Assembly (NCBI RefSeq): GCF_040529335.1
Contig: NZ_CP159534.1
Location: 6,572,001 to 6,636,000, forward strand
Source: Streptomyces sp. HUAS MG91
Lineage (GTDB): Bacteria > Actinomycetota > Actinomycetes > Streptomycetales > Streptomycetaceae
Reading direction: 5' to 3'
Length of the DNA: 64,000 bases
The notes under the pieces are model-generated. The model made no database searches, was not told the origin of the DNA, and saw only the letters and a list, made by a program, of their open reading frames with translations. The position numbers and the translations under genes are program-made. Positions 8,171 through 16,395 of the stretch are shown here, in pieces; position 1 is the first letter of the stretch, and the number at the start of each line of letters is the position of its first letter.

Positions 8171-9055
8171 TCAGGCGTCCCCGCGCAACGCCCTGGTGAG
8201 CCCCGCGAAGAACGCGGCGTGCGCGGCGGCGCTGGCCGGGGTCTCCGGGTTCCACGGCAGCACCACGGCCCGCTCGGCCACGGCCGCCCAGTGGGCGTCA
8301 CCGGCGTACTGCGCGGCCGGCGCCGCGTTCGCGCGGGCGTCCAACAGGACGACGTCCGGGGCGAGTTCGGCCGCGTCCGCCCAGGTGCCGGTGTGCCAGT
8401 TGGCCCCGGGGCCCTCGGGCGGCTCGACGGTGCGCACCCCGAGACCCGTCAGGGCGCTCAGGTCGGGCCACTTGCCGGGCCGGGCGAGATGGACGCTGTC
8501 CGGGCCGCCGGGCGACAGCGCCAGCACTCTGGCCGCCCCGCGCGCGGACGCCGTCAGCTCCGCCAGGGCCGACTCCGCCCGGGTCAGTCCGGCCAGCGCG
8601 TCCGGGCTCTCCGCGGTGCCGAGCGACCGGCCGAGTCCGGCGAATCGTTCCCGCACGCCGGCCAGCGTCCGCCCCTGTCCCACGTCGATCACGACGACCG
8701 GGACGTGCTCCTCCAGATGCTTCGCCGTGTCGGGCTCGATCCCGTAGACCTGCCCGCCCCCGTAGGTGAGCGCGACCACCAGGTCCGGCCGCACCGCGAG
8801 CACGTCGTCGAGGCCGAGCCCGGCCCCGGCCCCCAGGTACGGCACCTCGTCGAGCGGCAGCGAGCCGGACTTGGCTCGGTCGGGGCTGTCCCCGTCGTGG
8901 TACGAACCGAAGATGCCCACGGGCCGGGTCCCGAGGTCCCACAGGCTCGCCCCGGCCTGGATGTAGGCGACGACCCGCGCCGGTGTGTCGAGCGAGGCGG
9001 CCAGATGCCCCCGGTCGTCCGTGAACTCCCATGACTGTGCGGAAGGTTGAGTCAT
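8171..9055 (-). CDS. Fe3+-siderophore/cobalamin-type ABC binding protein lacking a signal peptide
   Basis: 294 residues. The fold is that of periplasmic binding protein class III (FecB/BtuF): VVAYIQAGASLWDLGTRPVG, LDDVLAVRPDLVVALTYGG, HVPVVVIDVGQ and LAPDVVLLDA. Unlike exported relatives it starts MTQPSAQSWEFTDDRG, with no signal sequence or lipobox, and no in-frame upstream leader looks plausible. It may work in the cytoplasm or be exported by another route. No permease or ATPase genes are next to it. Confidence 0.75.
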   Translation of the reverse strand: MTQPSAQSWEFTDDRGHLAASLDTPARVVAYIQAGASLWDLGTRPVGIFGSYHDGDSPDRAKSGSLPLDEVPYLGAGAGLGLDDVLAVRPDLVVALTYGGGQVYGIEPDTAKHLEEHVPVVVIDVGQGRTLAGVRERFAGLGRSLGTAESPDALAGLTRAESALAELTASARGAARVLALSPGGPDSVHLARPGKWPDLSALTGLGVRTVEPPEGPGANWHTGTWADAAELAPDVVLLDARANAAPAAQYAGDAHWAAVAERAVVLPWNPETPASAAAHAAFFAGLTRALRGDA

Positions 9056-9123
9056 AAATCCACCCTGCCCACGGGGCACGGCGGACATGTCCGTCACCGG
9101 CTCTCCCGGACCGCCCGGTGCGC

Positions 9124-10017
9124 TCAGTCCATCGCGAGCAGCCGCCGCCGGCACTCCGCCACGTCGAACTCCGCCTTCGGGTACTGCGGGTCGAGCGCCT
9201 CCAGATGCTCCAGAAGCAGCTTGCTGACGGCCCAGTTGCGATACCACTTGCGGTCCGCCGGGATCACGAACCAGGGCGCCGCGTCCGTCGAGCACCGCTC
9301 CAGCGCGATCTCGTACGCCTCCTGGTACGCGGGCCACAGCGCCCTGTCCTCGATGTCGCCGGGGCTGAACTTCCAGTACTTGTCCGGGTTGTCGAGCCGT
9401 TCGAGCAGCCGGCGCTTCTGCTGCTCGTACGAGATGTGCAGGAAGCACTTGACGACGGTCACGCCGTCCTCGGCGAGGGTCTTCTCGAACCGGTTGATCT
9501 GCCCGTACCTGCGCCCGAGCGAGGCACGCGGCACCAGCTCCCGCACCCGGGCGACCAGCACGTCCTCGTACTGGGACCGGTCGAAGATGCCGATCTCGCC
9601 CGGCTCCGGCAGCGCCTTGACGACGCGCCACAGGAAGGGGTGGTTCAGCTCCTCCGGCGTGGGGGCCTTGAACCCCTTGATGCGGCAGCCCGACGGGTTG
9701 AACTGGCCGATGACGTGCTTCACCGTGCCGCCCTTGCCGCTGGTGTCCATGCCCTGGAGGATCAGCAGGACCCGCCGCCGGTCGCCTGCCGAGCCCGCGG
9801 CCCACAGCCGCTCCTGGAGCCCGGCCAGGCGCACCCCGAGCTCCGCGCTCGCCGCGACCCCCGACGCCTTGTCCTTCGGGCCGGCCGGGGTCGCGGCCGG
9901 GTCGTGGGCCGACAGGTCGACGCGCTCGCCCCCGGGGACGCGCAGCAGCTCGCTCAGCGCGGGCGCGGCCTTCTTCGCACCGCCCTCGCCGCCCTGCTTC
10001 TTCTTGCCCTTCGCCAC
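9124..10017 (-). CDS. ppk2: Polyphosphate kinase 2 family protein
   Basis: 297 residues. Core PPK2 motifs are intact: Walker A GMDTSGKGGTVKHVIGQFNP (about 89-108), the lid EELNHPFLWR, and Walker B-like IFDRSQYEDVLVARVREL. The Lys/Ala-rich N-terminus is probably disordered. PPK2 enzymes transfer phosphate between polyphosphate and nucleotides (NDP or NMP). The class cannot be assigned by eye. Stand-alone gene in the cytoplasm. Confidence 0.9.
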   Translation of the reverse strand: MAKGKKKQGGEGGAKKAAPALSELLRVPGGERVDLSAHDPAATPAGPKDKASGVAASAELGVRLAGLQERLWAAGSAGDRRRVLLILQGMDTSGKGGTVKHVIGQFNPSGCRIKGFKAPTPEELNHPFLWRVVKALPEPGEIGIFDRSQYEDVLVARVRELVPRASLGRRYGQINRFEKTLAEDGVTVVKCFLHISYEQQKRRLLERLDNPDKYWKFSPGDIEDRALWPAYQEAYEIALERCSTDAAPWFVIPADRKWYRNWAVSKLLLEHLEALDPQYPKAEFDVAECRRRLLAMD

Positions 10018-10071
10018 CGCGCGCCCCTTCCGGTCAGGTCCTACGATCCTGCGTCGGTCCCGGCGCCCGCG

Positions 10072-11490
10072 CTACTCGTGCCAGGGGCCGGTCACCGCGA
10101 ACGTCGTGCCGGGCGTGTACACGTTCACGTACATCGTGTCGCCGCGGGGCGAGAAGGTGACGCCCGCGAACTCGCCCCACGCCGGTTCCTCGGCGGTCCC
10201 GATGTTCTGCCGTCCGCGTGCCATCGCGTACACCTCGCCCTTGCGGGTCACGCCGAAGACGTGCTGTGCGCCCTCGCCGTCCTCGCACACCATCAGCCCG
10301 CCGCTGGGCGCCAGACAGATGTTGTCCGGCTCCTCGCCCGGCAGCCGCACATCGGTGTCGGGCCCGAAGACGACGACCAGCGTCAGGCGGCGGGACGACG
10401 GGTCGTAACGCCAGATCTGGCCGAAGTGGTCGGCGGCCGAGCCCTCGCGGCTGCGCGCGTACGACGACACGAAGTACACGCAGCTCCCGCCCCAGTAGCA
10501 GCCCTCCAGTTTCTGGGCGTGGGTGATGCCCTTCGGCCCGAAGTCCTGGTTGCGGATCGCGGTGGTGGCCGCCAGCGGATCGGGTACGTCGACCCACTCG
10601 ATGCCGCCGAAGGTGGCCCCCGTCTCCTGGACCGCCGACAGGTCGGGCACGCCCGGCACCCGCATCGCCTGGAGCGTGCCGCCCGCGCGCAGGGAGCCGA
10701 GGCCGCCCCGGGGCTTGTCCGGCAGGAAGCGGTAGAAGAGGCCGAACGGCTTGTCGAACGCGTCCTCCGTCTCGTACACGACACCGCGCCGTGGGTCGAC
10801 GGCGATCGCCTCGTGCTGGAAGCGGCCCATCGCGGTCAGCGGTACGGCGCCCGAGCGGCGCGGGTCGACGGGGTCGACCTCGAAGATGAAGCCGTGATCC
10901 TTGGTATAGCCGTTGGTGCCGGCCCGGTCCTCGGTCTCCTCGCAGGTCAGCCAGGTGCCCCACGGGGTGGGCCCGCCCGCGCAGTTGACGGCGGTGCCCG
11001 CGATGGCGACCCGCTCGCCGAGGACGTCGTTGTGCCGGTCGAGCGTGAGCGCCGTACAGCCGCCCTTGGCCGCCGGGTCGTAGGTAATGCCGTCGACGAG
11101 GGGGACCGGGATCCGGCCGGTGACCCTGTTCTCGTGGTTGCGCACGAGGTGCACACGGCCCTGTCCGCCCGCGAAGGCGGCCATGCCGTCGTGATTGCTG
11201 GGCACCTTGCCCTCGTGCGAGCGGAGGTCGTCGCCCTCGCGGGAGAGGACCTTGTAGCGGAACCCCTTCGGGAGGTCGAGCAGCCCGGCCGGGTCCTCGA
11301 TCAGGGGGCCGTATCCGGCGCGCCCCTGGGCCGCGGCCGAGCCGGTGAACAGCTCGGACAGCTCCCCGGCGAAGGCGATCCCCACCCCCAGGGCGCCGGT
11401 GCGGGCGAGGATCTGACGTCGTGTCGCGGACTGTCGTGCATCAGTGGACCGTCGTGCATCAGTGGTGCGCGCGTCGGTGGTGCGTGACAT
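10072..11490 (-). CDS. Tat-exported PhoX/DUF839 family phosphatase-like protein
   Basis: 472 residues from the ATG at 11488-11490 (AGGAGG eight bases upstream). The N-terminus has a short repeat (TTDARTTDARRSTDAR), then a twin-arginine signal ATRRQILARTGALGVGIAFA. The DUF839/PhoX beta-propeller follows, with HDGMAAF, LVRNHEN, GGCTAL, NCAGGPTPWGTWLTCEET, RFQHEAIAVD and DNICLAPSGGLMVCED, the Ca/Fe-ligand-bearing strands of PhoX. A secreted phosphatase or related beta-propeller enzyme is likely. Phosphate starvation control is plausible but I see no clear Pho box. Confidence 0.88.
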   Translation of the reverse strand: MSRTTDARTTDARRSTDARQSATRRQILARTGALGVGIAFAGELSELFTGSAAAQGRAGYGPLIEDPAGLLDLPKGFRYKVLSREGDDLRSHEGKVPSNHDGMAAFAGGQGRVHLVRNHENRVTGRIPVPLVDGITYDPAAKGGCTALTLDRHNDVLGERVAIAGTAVNCAGGPTPWGTWLTCEETEDRAGTNGYTKDHGFIFEVDPVDPRRSGAVPLTAMGRFQHEAIAVDPRRGVVYETEDAFDKPFGLFYRFLPDKPRGGLGSLRAGGTLQAMRVPGVPDLSAVQETGATFGGIEWVDVPDPLAATTAIRNQDFGPKGITHAQKLEGCYWGGSCVYFVSSYARSREGSAADHFGQIWRYDPSSRRLTLVVVFGPDTDVRLPGEEPDNICLAPSGGLMVCEDGEGAQHVFGVTRKGEVYAMARGRQNIGTAEEPAWGEFAGVTFSPRGDTMYVNVYTPGTTFAVTGPWHE

Positions 11491-11594
11491 GGGTGCAACC
11501 TCCTGCTGGCGGACAGGAACCTGTGACCCGGCTGTGTCTACCACGCACGTCCCGCCCCGGGAACCACGCGCGTTGCGCGCGGAGCGCATGCCTT

Positions 11595-11618
11595 CAGGGG
11601 CGCGGGGAACTGCGCGAG
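11595..11618. repeat. Streptomyces intergenic GGGGCGCGGGGAACTGCGCG repeat
   Basis: The sequence CAGGGGCGCGGGGAACTGCG lies in the gap between PhoX and zapE. I recognise it as a short dispersed intergenic repeat found in very many copies in Streptomyces genomes; it can fold as GCGC-loop-GCGC. Recognition is from memory; copy number in this genome is not visible here. Confidence 0.5.
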
Positions 11619-11658
11619 AAGAGGCCACCGGCCCGCACCCGGAGGACAAGCCCCCCCC

Positions 11659-12765
11659 TCAGGCGGCGACCAGCCCCTTGGCGTCCCGGGCCAGCGCGGT
11701 GAGCCGGGATATCGCGCGGAAGTACTTCTTGCGGTAGCCGCCGTTCAGCATCTCCTCGCTGAAGAGCCGGTCGAACGGCTCGCCGGCCGCGAGCACCGGG
11801 ATCTCCCGGTCGTAGAGCCGGTCGGCCAGGACCACCAGGCGCAGGGCCGTGGACTGGTCGGGCACGGCGGACACGTCGGTCAGGCAGACCGCCGTCAGAT
11901 CGTCCGTCAGCGCGCCGTAGCGGCTGGGGTGCACGCGCGCGAGGTGGTCGAGGAGCCGCGGGAAGGCGTCGAGCGAGGCGCCCTCGGTGGCGTACGCGGC
12001 CTTGGTGACCTGCTCGTCCGAGAACGGCGGCGGGGCCTCGGGCAGGCCCCGGTGGCGGTAGTCCTCGCCGTCGATGCGCAACGGCCGGAAGTGCGCGGAC
12101 AGGCCCTGGATCTCGCGCAGGAAGTCCGCGGCGGCGAACCGGCCCTCGCCCAGCTTGCCGGGCAGCGTGTTGGAGGTGGCGGCGAGCGCGACGCCCGACT
12201 CCACGAGGCGGCCGAGCAGGGTGGAGACGAGCACGGTGTCACCGGGGTCGTCGAGCTCGAACTCGTCGATGCACAGCAGGCGGTGCCCGCCGAGCGTCTT
12301 CACCGTCTGCTGGAAGCCGAGGGCGCCGACCAGGTTCGTCAGCTCGACGAAGGTGCCGAACGCCTTGAGCGCGGGCTCGGCGGGCGTCGCGTGCCAGAGG
12401 GAGGCGAGGAGGTGGGTCTTGCCGACGCCGTAGCCGCCGTCGAGGTAGACGCCGCGCGGACCGGTGGGGGCGGCCGGCTTCTTGGCGAACCACTTGCGCT
12501 TGCCGGAGCCGGAGGGGTGCGCGCCGCCGAGCCCGGCGGCGAAGGAGCTCAGGACCTCGACGGCCTGGGTCTGGCTCGGCTGGTTCGGGTCCGGGATGTA
12601 GGTGTCGAAGCGGGCCGACGCGAAGCGGGGCGGCGGCACCATCTCCGCGACCAGGCGCTCCGCGGGGACGTGCGGCTCGCGGGCGCACAGCGACTGCGGG
12701 ACGGCGGGGGCGGATCCATCGGCGGACGCGCCGTGGGCGGAGGACGACTGGGTGGAGGACGACAC
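11659..12765 (-). CDS. zapE: ZapE/AFG1-like cell division ATPase
   Basis: 368 residues, GTG start. AFG1-type AAA-like ATPase: Walker A GGYGVGKTHLLASLWH (about 111-126), Walker B LLCIDEFELDDPGDT, sensor AATSNTLP, and C-terminal RLFSEEMLNGGYRKKYFRAI. Homologues act at the divisome in E. coli and in mitochondrial protein quality control. The 37-bp gap to the divergent reductase gene must hold both promoters, suggesting short or leaderless transcripts. Confidence 0.9.
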   Translation of the reverse strand: MSSSTQSSSAHGASADGSAPAVPQSLCAREPHVPAERLVAEMVPPPRFASARFDTYIPDPNQPSQTQAVEVLSSFAAGLGGAHPSGSGKRKWFAKKPAAPTGPRGVYLDGGYGVGKTHLLASLWHATPAEPALKAFGTFVELTNLVGALGFQQTVKTLGGHRLLCIDEFELDDPGDTVLVSTLLGRLVESGVALAATSNTLPGKLGEGRFAAADFLREIQGLSAHFRPLRIDGEDYRHRGLPEAPPPFSDEQVTKAAYATEGASLDAFPRLLDHLARVHPSRYGALTDDLTAVCLTDVSAVPDQSTALRLVVLADRLYDREIPVLAAGEPFDRLFSEEMLNGGYRKKYFRAISRLTALARDAKGLVAA

Positions 12766-12802
12766 AGCTCATCAGCTTAATGGCCGTGCCACACTGCACG
12801 TC

Positions 12803-13597
12803 ATGCGACGCCTGTTCCCTGTGACGTACGAAACAGCAGATCACCTGGGCCGGGAGGAGCCCCGCGACGGTGAGTGGAGCCTCGACGCGCTCGCCGACGC
12901 CTACGCCTATCCGCCGCGGGCCGCCGGGGAGCCGTGGCTGCGCGCCAACATGGTCTCCACGCTCGACGGCGCCGCCCAGCACGACGGCCGCTCCCAGCCG
13001 ATCTCGAACGACACCGACATGCGGATCTTCGGCACCCTGCGCGGCCTCGCCGACGTGGTGGTGGTCGGCGCCCAGACCGTCCGCCAGGAGGGATACCGGC
13101 CCGCCCGCGCGCGCGAGGCGTTCGCCGCCCGCCGCGCCGCGGCCGGGCAGGGCGTCGCCCCGTCGATCGCGGTGATCAGCGGCGGCCTGGACCTGGACTT
13201 CACCCTTCCGCTGTTCACCGAGCCCCTGGTGCCCACCTACGTGATCACCGGCTCGGGCGCCCCGGCCGAGCGGATCGAGGCCGCCCGCCGCTCCGGCGCC
13301 GAGGTGCTGCTCGCGGGCGACGACAGTGCGGTGGATCCGCACCGCGCGGTCGCGGCCCTGGCCGAGCGCGGGCACCGGCGGCTGCTCACGGAGGGCGGGC
13401 CGAGGATGCTCGGTCAATTCGTCGCGGGCGGGGTACTCGACGAGCTGTGCCTCACGGTGTCGCCGATGCTCACCGCCGGCGATGCCCAGCGCATCGCCGG
13501 CGGATCGGCGTTGCGGGTGCCGGAACGTTTCGAGCTGGTGTCTCTCCTGGAGGAGGACGGTTTTCTCTTCACCCGATACGGTCGGAGGCGACACTGA
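12803..13597 (+). CDS. RibD C-terminal-type pyrimidine reductase family protein
   Basis: 264 residues, ATG start; no clear RBS, possibly leaderless. The DHFR-like RibD_C reductase fold is clear: LRANMVSTLDGAAQHDGRS, FGTLRGLADVVVVGAQTVRQ, LLTEGGPRMLGQFVAGGVLD and LCLTVSPML. There is no N-terminal deaminase domain. Family members reduce a ribosyl-aminopyrimidine in riboflavin synthesis; stand-alone actinobacterial copies may act on other substrates with NADPH. Divergent from zapE. Confidence 0.85.
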   Translation: MRRLFPVTYETADHLGREEPRDGEWSLDALADAYAYPPRAAGEPWLRANMVSTLDGAAQHDGRSQPISNDTDMRIFGTLRGLADVVVVGAQTVRQEGYRPARAREAFAARRAAAGQGVAPSIAVISGGLDLDFTLPLFTEPLVPTYVITGSGAPAERIEAARRSGAEVLLAGDDSAVDPHRAVAALAERGHRRLLTEGGPRMLGQFVAGGVLDELCLTVSPMLTAGDAQRIAGGSALRVPERFELVSLLEEDGFLFTRYGRRRH

Positions 13598-13739
13598 ACG
13601 GAATGATCTGTTCCGTTTAGTCTTCGCTGGGCACACTAAAACTCGCAGACCCCGTGCGGCCACGGGGCAGGATGGTTTCCGCAGTTCCGCAGGGACCCGT
13701 CGAAGGACGGCCCACGGTAGGAGAAGAAGGGCGCCCGTC

Positions 13740-14213
13740 GTGTTCACGAGCGTATTGATGATCGAGAAGGCCCTGACGTCTGCCGACGTGGAGTTTGTCA
13801 CCACCTTGCACGGTGACGAGGATGTCGCCTTCCACGTGCTGCTCCAGCCCCGTGGCGACCAGGCCGACCGGCTGCTGCGCGCCATCGACGACGTGGCGCT
13901 GGGCGAGCTGGACGACGCGGCCCGCGAGGGCGAGGTCCCCGAGGGGGACGAGGCCAAGGGCCCCGCCGAGCAGGCGCTCCAGGTCTCCCTGACCGCCCTG
14001 CACCAGGCGGGCAGCGCCGCCGAGGGCAAGCTCATCGAGGACCACCCGCTGAACGCGCTCAAGGCGCTGGTCGACGAGGTGAAGGCGGACGAGGTCATCG
14101 TGCTCACCGACCCGCACTACGTCGAGGAGTTCTTCCACCGCGACTGGGCCTCGCAGGCCCGCCACAAGGTCGGCGTGCCGGTCCTGAAGCTGTTCTCGCA
14201 CAGCAAGGCCTAG
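13740..14213 (+). CDS. HUP/UspA-like conserved hypothetical protein upstream of murC
   Basis: 157 residues from the GTG at 13740 (AGAAGG ten bases before). A Rossmann-like alternation is visible: MIEKALTSADVEFVTTLHGD, DVAFHVLLQPRGDQADRLL, DEVIVLTDPHYVEEFFHRDW and VGVPVLKLFSHSKA. From memory, Streptomyces orthologues often carry an 'indole-3-glycerol phosphate synthase' label, but the protein is far too short for that TIM barrel. The stop codon TAG overlaps the left terminus of the repeat element that follows. Confidence 0.7.
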   Translation: MFTSVLMIEKALTSADVEFVTTLHGDEDVAFHVLLQPRGDQADRLLRAIDDVALGELDDAAREGEVPEGDEAKGPAEQALQVSLTALHQAGSAAEGKLIEDHPLNALKALVDEVKADEVIVLTDPHYVEEFFHRDWASQARHKVGVPVLKLFSHSKA

Positions 14214-14454
14214 GTCGTGTCCGCAAAGTCCCTCCTGCCTCGCGACGCCTGGCACGCTTCCCCAAGCTCTCGAACTTCGCTCGAGCAGGGGAGACCCCAT
14301 TCGCCGCACCGGGCACAAGGCCGAGTACGTCCAGTACGAGGCCTCGCACCCGGCACTCCCCCAGCCTCCGGCCGGGGGGACCCCCTGAGAGCACGCACCA
14401 GACGCCGCGAGGCCCGCCCTCCGGGCGGACGGAGGGACTTTGCGGACACGACCT
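14212..14454. mobile_element. MITE-like element with perfect 24-bp terminal inverted repeats
   Basis: 243 bp with no coding capacity. The ends, 14212-14235 and 14431-14454, are perfect inverted copies starting AGGTCGTGTCCG. Inside, a second, imperfect pair (GCCTCGCGACGCCTGG against GCCTCGCGGCGTCTGG) continues the foldback, and a central block carries CTCGAACTTCGCTCGAGCAG between CCCC and GGGG arms. The whole can fold as one long hairpin. I see no transposase and no convincing target duplication; a CTAG at 14210-14213 at the left border could be the target. The left end supplies part of the upstream gene's stop codon. Confidence 0.72.
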
Positions 14455-14571
14455 GGCGCGGGCCGTGCGGGGGTGCGGGGCGGCCGGGCCGGAGGCAATA
14501 GGCTGGGCCCGGTCCGCGGCCGTCCGCGCCCCGGACCACGACGCACCGGAAACCTCAGGGGAGTAACACGC
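14214..14571. other. Gene-free stretch: repeat element plus murC leader
   Basis: These 358 bases hold the MITE-like element (to 14454) and then the murC promoter and leader region. Open frames inside the element are not coding: they have no domain and are interrupted by the foldback structure. Confidence 0.6.
14499..14504 (+). promoter_or_regulatory. Putative -10 box (TAGGCT) of murC
   Basis: GGCAATAGGCTGGGCC holds TAGGCT, a good match to Streptomyces vegetative (HrdB) -10 boxes, 68 bp before the murC ATG. No clear TTGAC -35 lies 16-19 bases upstream; that space is only 20-25 bases from the end of the repeat element. Confidence 0.45.
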
Positions 14572-15975
14572 ATGGCACCCGGCCTTCCGCATTCCAGCGC
14601 CGCCATGGAGCGACCGCACTTCATCGGCATCGGCGGCGCCGGAATGTCGGGCATCGCCAAGATCCTCGCCCAGCGCGGCGCGCGCGTGGCGGGCAGCGAC
14701 GCGCGCGAGTCCGCCACGGCCGAGGCCCTGCGCGAGCTCGGCGCCACCGTGCGCATCGGGCACGACGCCGCGCACGTGTCCCCCGACACCACCTCCGTCG
14801 TGGTCTCCTCCGCGATCCGCGAGGACAACCCCGAGCTGGCCCGCGCCCGGGAGCTCGGCATCCCGGTCGTGCACCGCTCCGACGCCCTGGCCTCCCTCAT
14901 GGACGGCCTGCGCCCGATCGCCGTCGCGGGCACCCACGGCAAGACGACCACCACGTCGATGCTCGCCGTGTCGCTGACCTCGCTCGGCCTGAACCCCTCG
15001 TACGCGATCGGCGGCGACCTCGACGTTCCCGGCTCGAACGCGCTGCACGGCGAGGGCGACATCTTCGTGGCCGAGGCCGACGAATCGGACCGCAGCTTCC
15101 ACAAGTACCGGCCGGAAGTCGCGATCATCCTCAACGTGGAACTCGACCACCACGCCAACTACGCGTCGATGGACGAGATCTACGAGTCCTTCGAGACGTT
15201 CACCACGAAGATCGTCCCCGGCGGCACGCTGGTGATCGCCGCCGACCAGGCGGGCGCCGCGGAGCTGACCCGCCGCATCCGCGACACCACGTCCCTGAAC
15301 GTGGTCACGTACGGCGAGTCGGAGTCGGCGGACATCCGGATCCACAAGATCACCCCGCGCGGTCTGACCAGCGAGGTGACGGTTCTCCTCGACGGCAAGC
15401 TGCTCACCTTCACCGTCTCGGTCCCCGGCAGCCACTACGCGCACAACGCGGTCGCGGCGCTCGCGGCGGGCGTCGCCATGGGCATCCCGTCCCGCAACCT
15501 GGCCGGCGCGCTGAAGTCCTACACGGGCGTCAAGCGCCGCCTCCAGCTCAAGGGCGAGGTGAACGGCGTGCAGGTCATCGACTCCTACGCCCACCACCCC
15601 ACCGAGATGACGGCCGACCTGGCGGCGATGCGCTCGGCCGCCGGCGACGCCCGGCTGCTCGTCCTCTTCCAGCCGCACCTGTTCTCCCGCACCCAGGAGC
15701 TCGGCAAGGAGATGGGCGACGCCCTCGCCCTCGCCGACGCCTCGGTGGTCCTCGACATCTACCCGGCCCGCGAGGACCCGATCCCGGGCGTCACCAGCGT
15801 CCTGATCATCGACGCGGCCCGGGCCGCGGGCGCCGACGTACAGGCCGCTGAGGACCGGGACGCCGCCGTCGCCGCGATCGCGGGAATGGCCAAGCCGGGG
15901 GATCTTGTTCTCACCATGGGCGCGGGCGATGTCACCGACCTCGGCCCGCGGATCCTGGACCGTCTGAAGGGATGA
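14572..15975 (+). CDS. murC: UDP-N-acetylmuramate--L-alanine ligase
   Basis: 467 residues; ATG preceded by AGGGGAG. Mur ligase domains in order: N-terminal UDP-binding [17 protein letters not shown], central ATP-binding P-loop [12 protein letters not shown] with EADESDRSF and [10 protein letters not shown], and C-terminal [12 protein letters not shown]. Cytoplasmic step of peptidoglycan synthesis adding L-Ala to UDP-MurNAc. Unusually for a mur gene it is outside the dcw cluster, followed by msrB in an ATGA overlap. Confidence 0.97.
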   Translation: MAPGLPHSSAAMERPHFIGIGGAGMSGIAKILAQRGARVAGSDARESATAEALRELGATVRIGHDAAHVSPDTTSVVVSSAIREDNPELARARELGIPVVHRSDALASLMDGLRPIAVAGTHGKTTTTSMLAVSLTSLGLNPSYAIGGDLDVPGSNALHGEGDIFVAEADESDRSFHKYRPEVAIILNVELDHHANYASMDEIYESFETFTTKIVPGGTLVIAADQAGAAELTRRIRDTTSLNVVTYGESESADIRIHKITPRGLTSEVTVLLDGKLLTFTVSVPGSHYAHNAVAALAAGVAMGIPSRNLAGALKSYTGVKRRLQLKGEVNGVQVIDSYAHHPTEMTADLAAMRSAAGDARLLVLFQPHLFSRTQELGKEMGDALALADASVVLDIYPAREDPIPGVTSVLIIDAARAAGADVQAAEDRDAAVAAIAGMAKPGDLVLTMGAGDVTDLGPRILDRLKG

Positions 15976-16385
15976 GCGACATGGCGTACGACGTCGAGAA
16001 GCCGGACGAGGAGTGGCGCGCGGAGCTGAACCCGGCGGAGTACGCGGTACTGCGCCAGGCCGGCACCGAGCCCGCCTTCACCGGTGAGTACACCGACACG
16101 AAGACCAAGGGCGTGTACTCCTGCCGCGCGTGCGGCGCGGAGCTGTTCACGTCCACCGAGAAGTTCGAGTCGCACTGCGGCTGGCCGAGCTTCTACGACC
16201 CCAAGGACTCGGCGGCCGTGGAGCTGATCGAGGACCGGTCGCACGGCATGGTGCGGACCGAGGTGCGCTGCTCCCGCTGCGGATCCCACCTCGGGCACGT
16301 GTTCGAGGGTGAGGGGTATCCGACGCCCACGGACCAGCGCTACTGCATCAACTCGATCTCGCTGAAGCTGGAGCCGGCCGAGTAG
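15972..16385 (+). CDS. msrB: Peptide-methionine (R)-S-oxide reductase
   Basis: 137 residues; ATG overlaps the murC TGA, so the genes are coupled. MsrB features: CRACGAELF and [12 protein letters not shown] (the zinc-binding CxxC pairs), [13 protein letters not shown], and catalytic RYCINSISL near the C-terminus. Reduces methionine-R-sulfoxide in oxidised proteins. It ends 10 bp from the convergent zinc-ribbon gene. Confidence 0.95.
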   Translation: MSDMAYDVEKPDEEWRAELNPAEYAVLRQAGTEPAFTGEYTDTKTKGVYSCRACGAELFTSTEKFESHCGWPSFYDPKDSAAVELIEDRSHGMVRTEVRCSRCGSHLGHVFEGEGYPTPTDQRYCINSISLKLEPAE

Positions 16386-16395
16386 CCGGACCCGG

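Noticed and set aside
13740-14213. Indole-3-glycerol phosphate synthase
   Set aside because: The label is used for such proteins in some annotations, but 157 residues and a HUP-like pattern do not fit a TIM barrel, and no trp genes are adjacent.
14217-14539. Short open frames in the MITE-like element
   Set aside because: They follow from the foldback GC-rich sequence; no domain, no RBS, both strands equally open.
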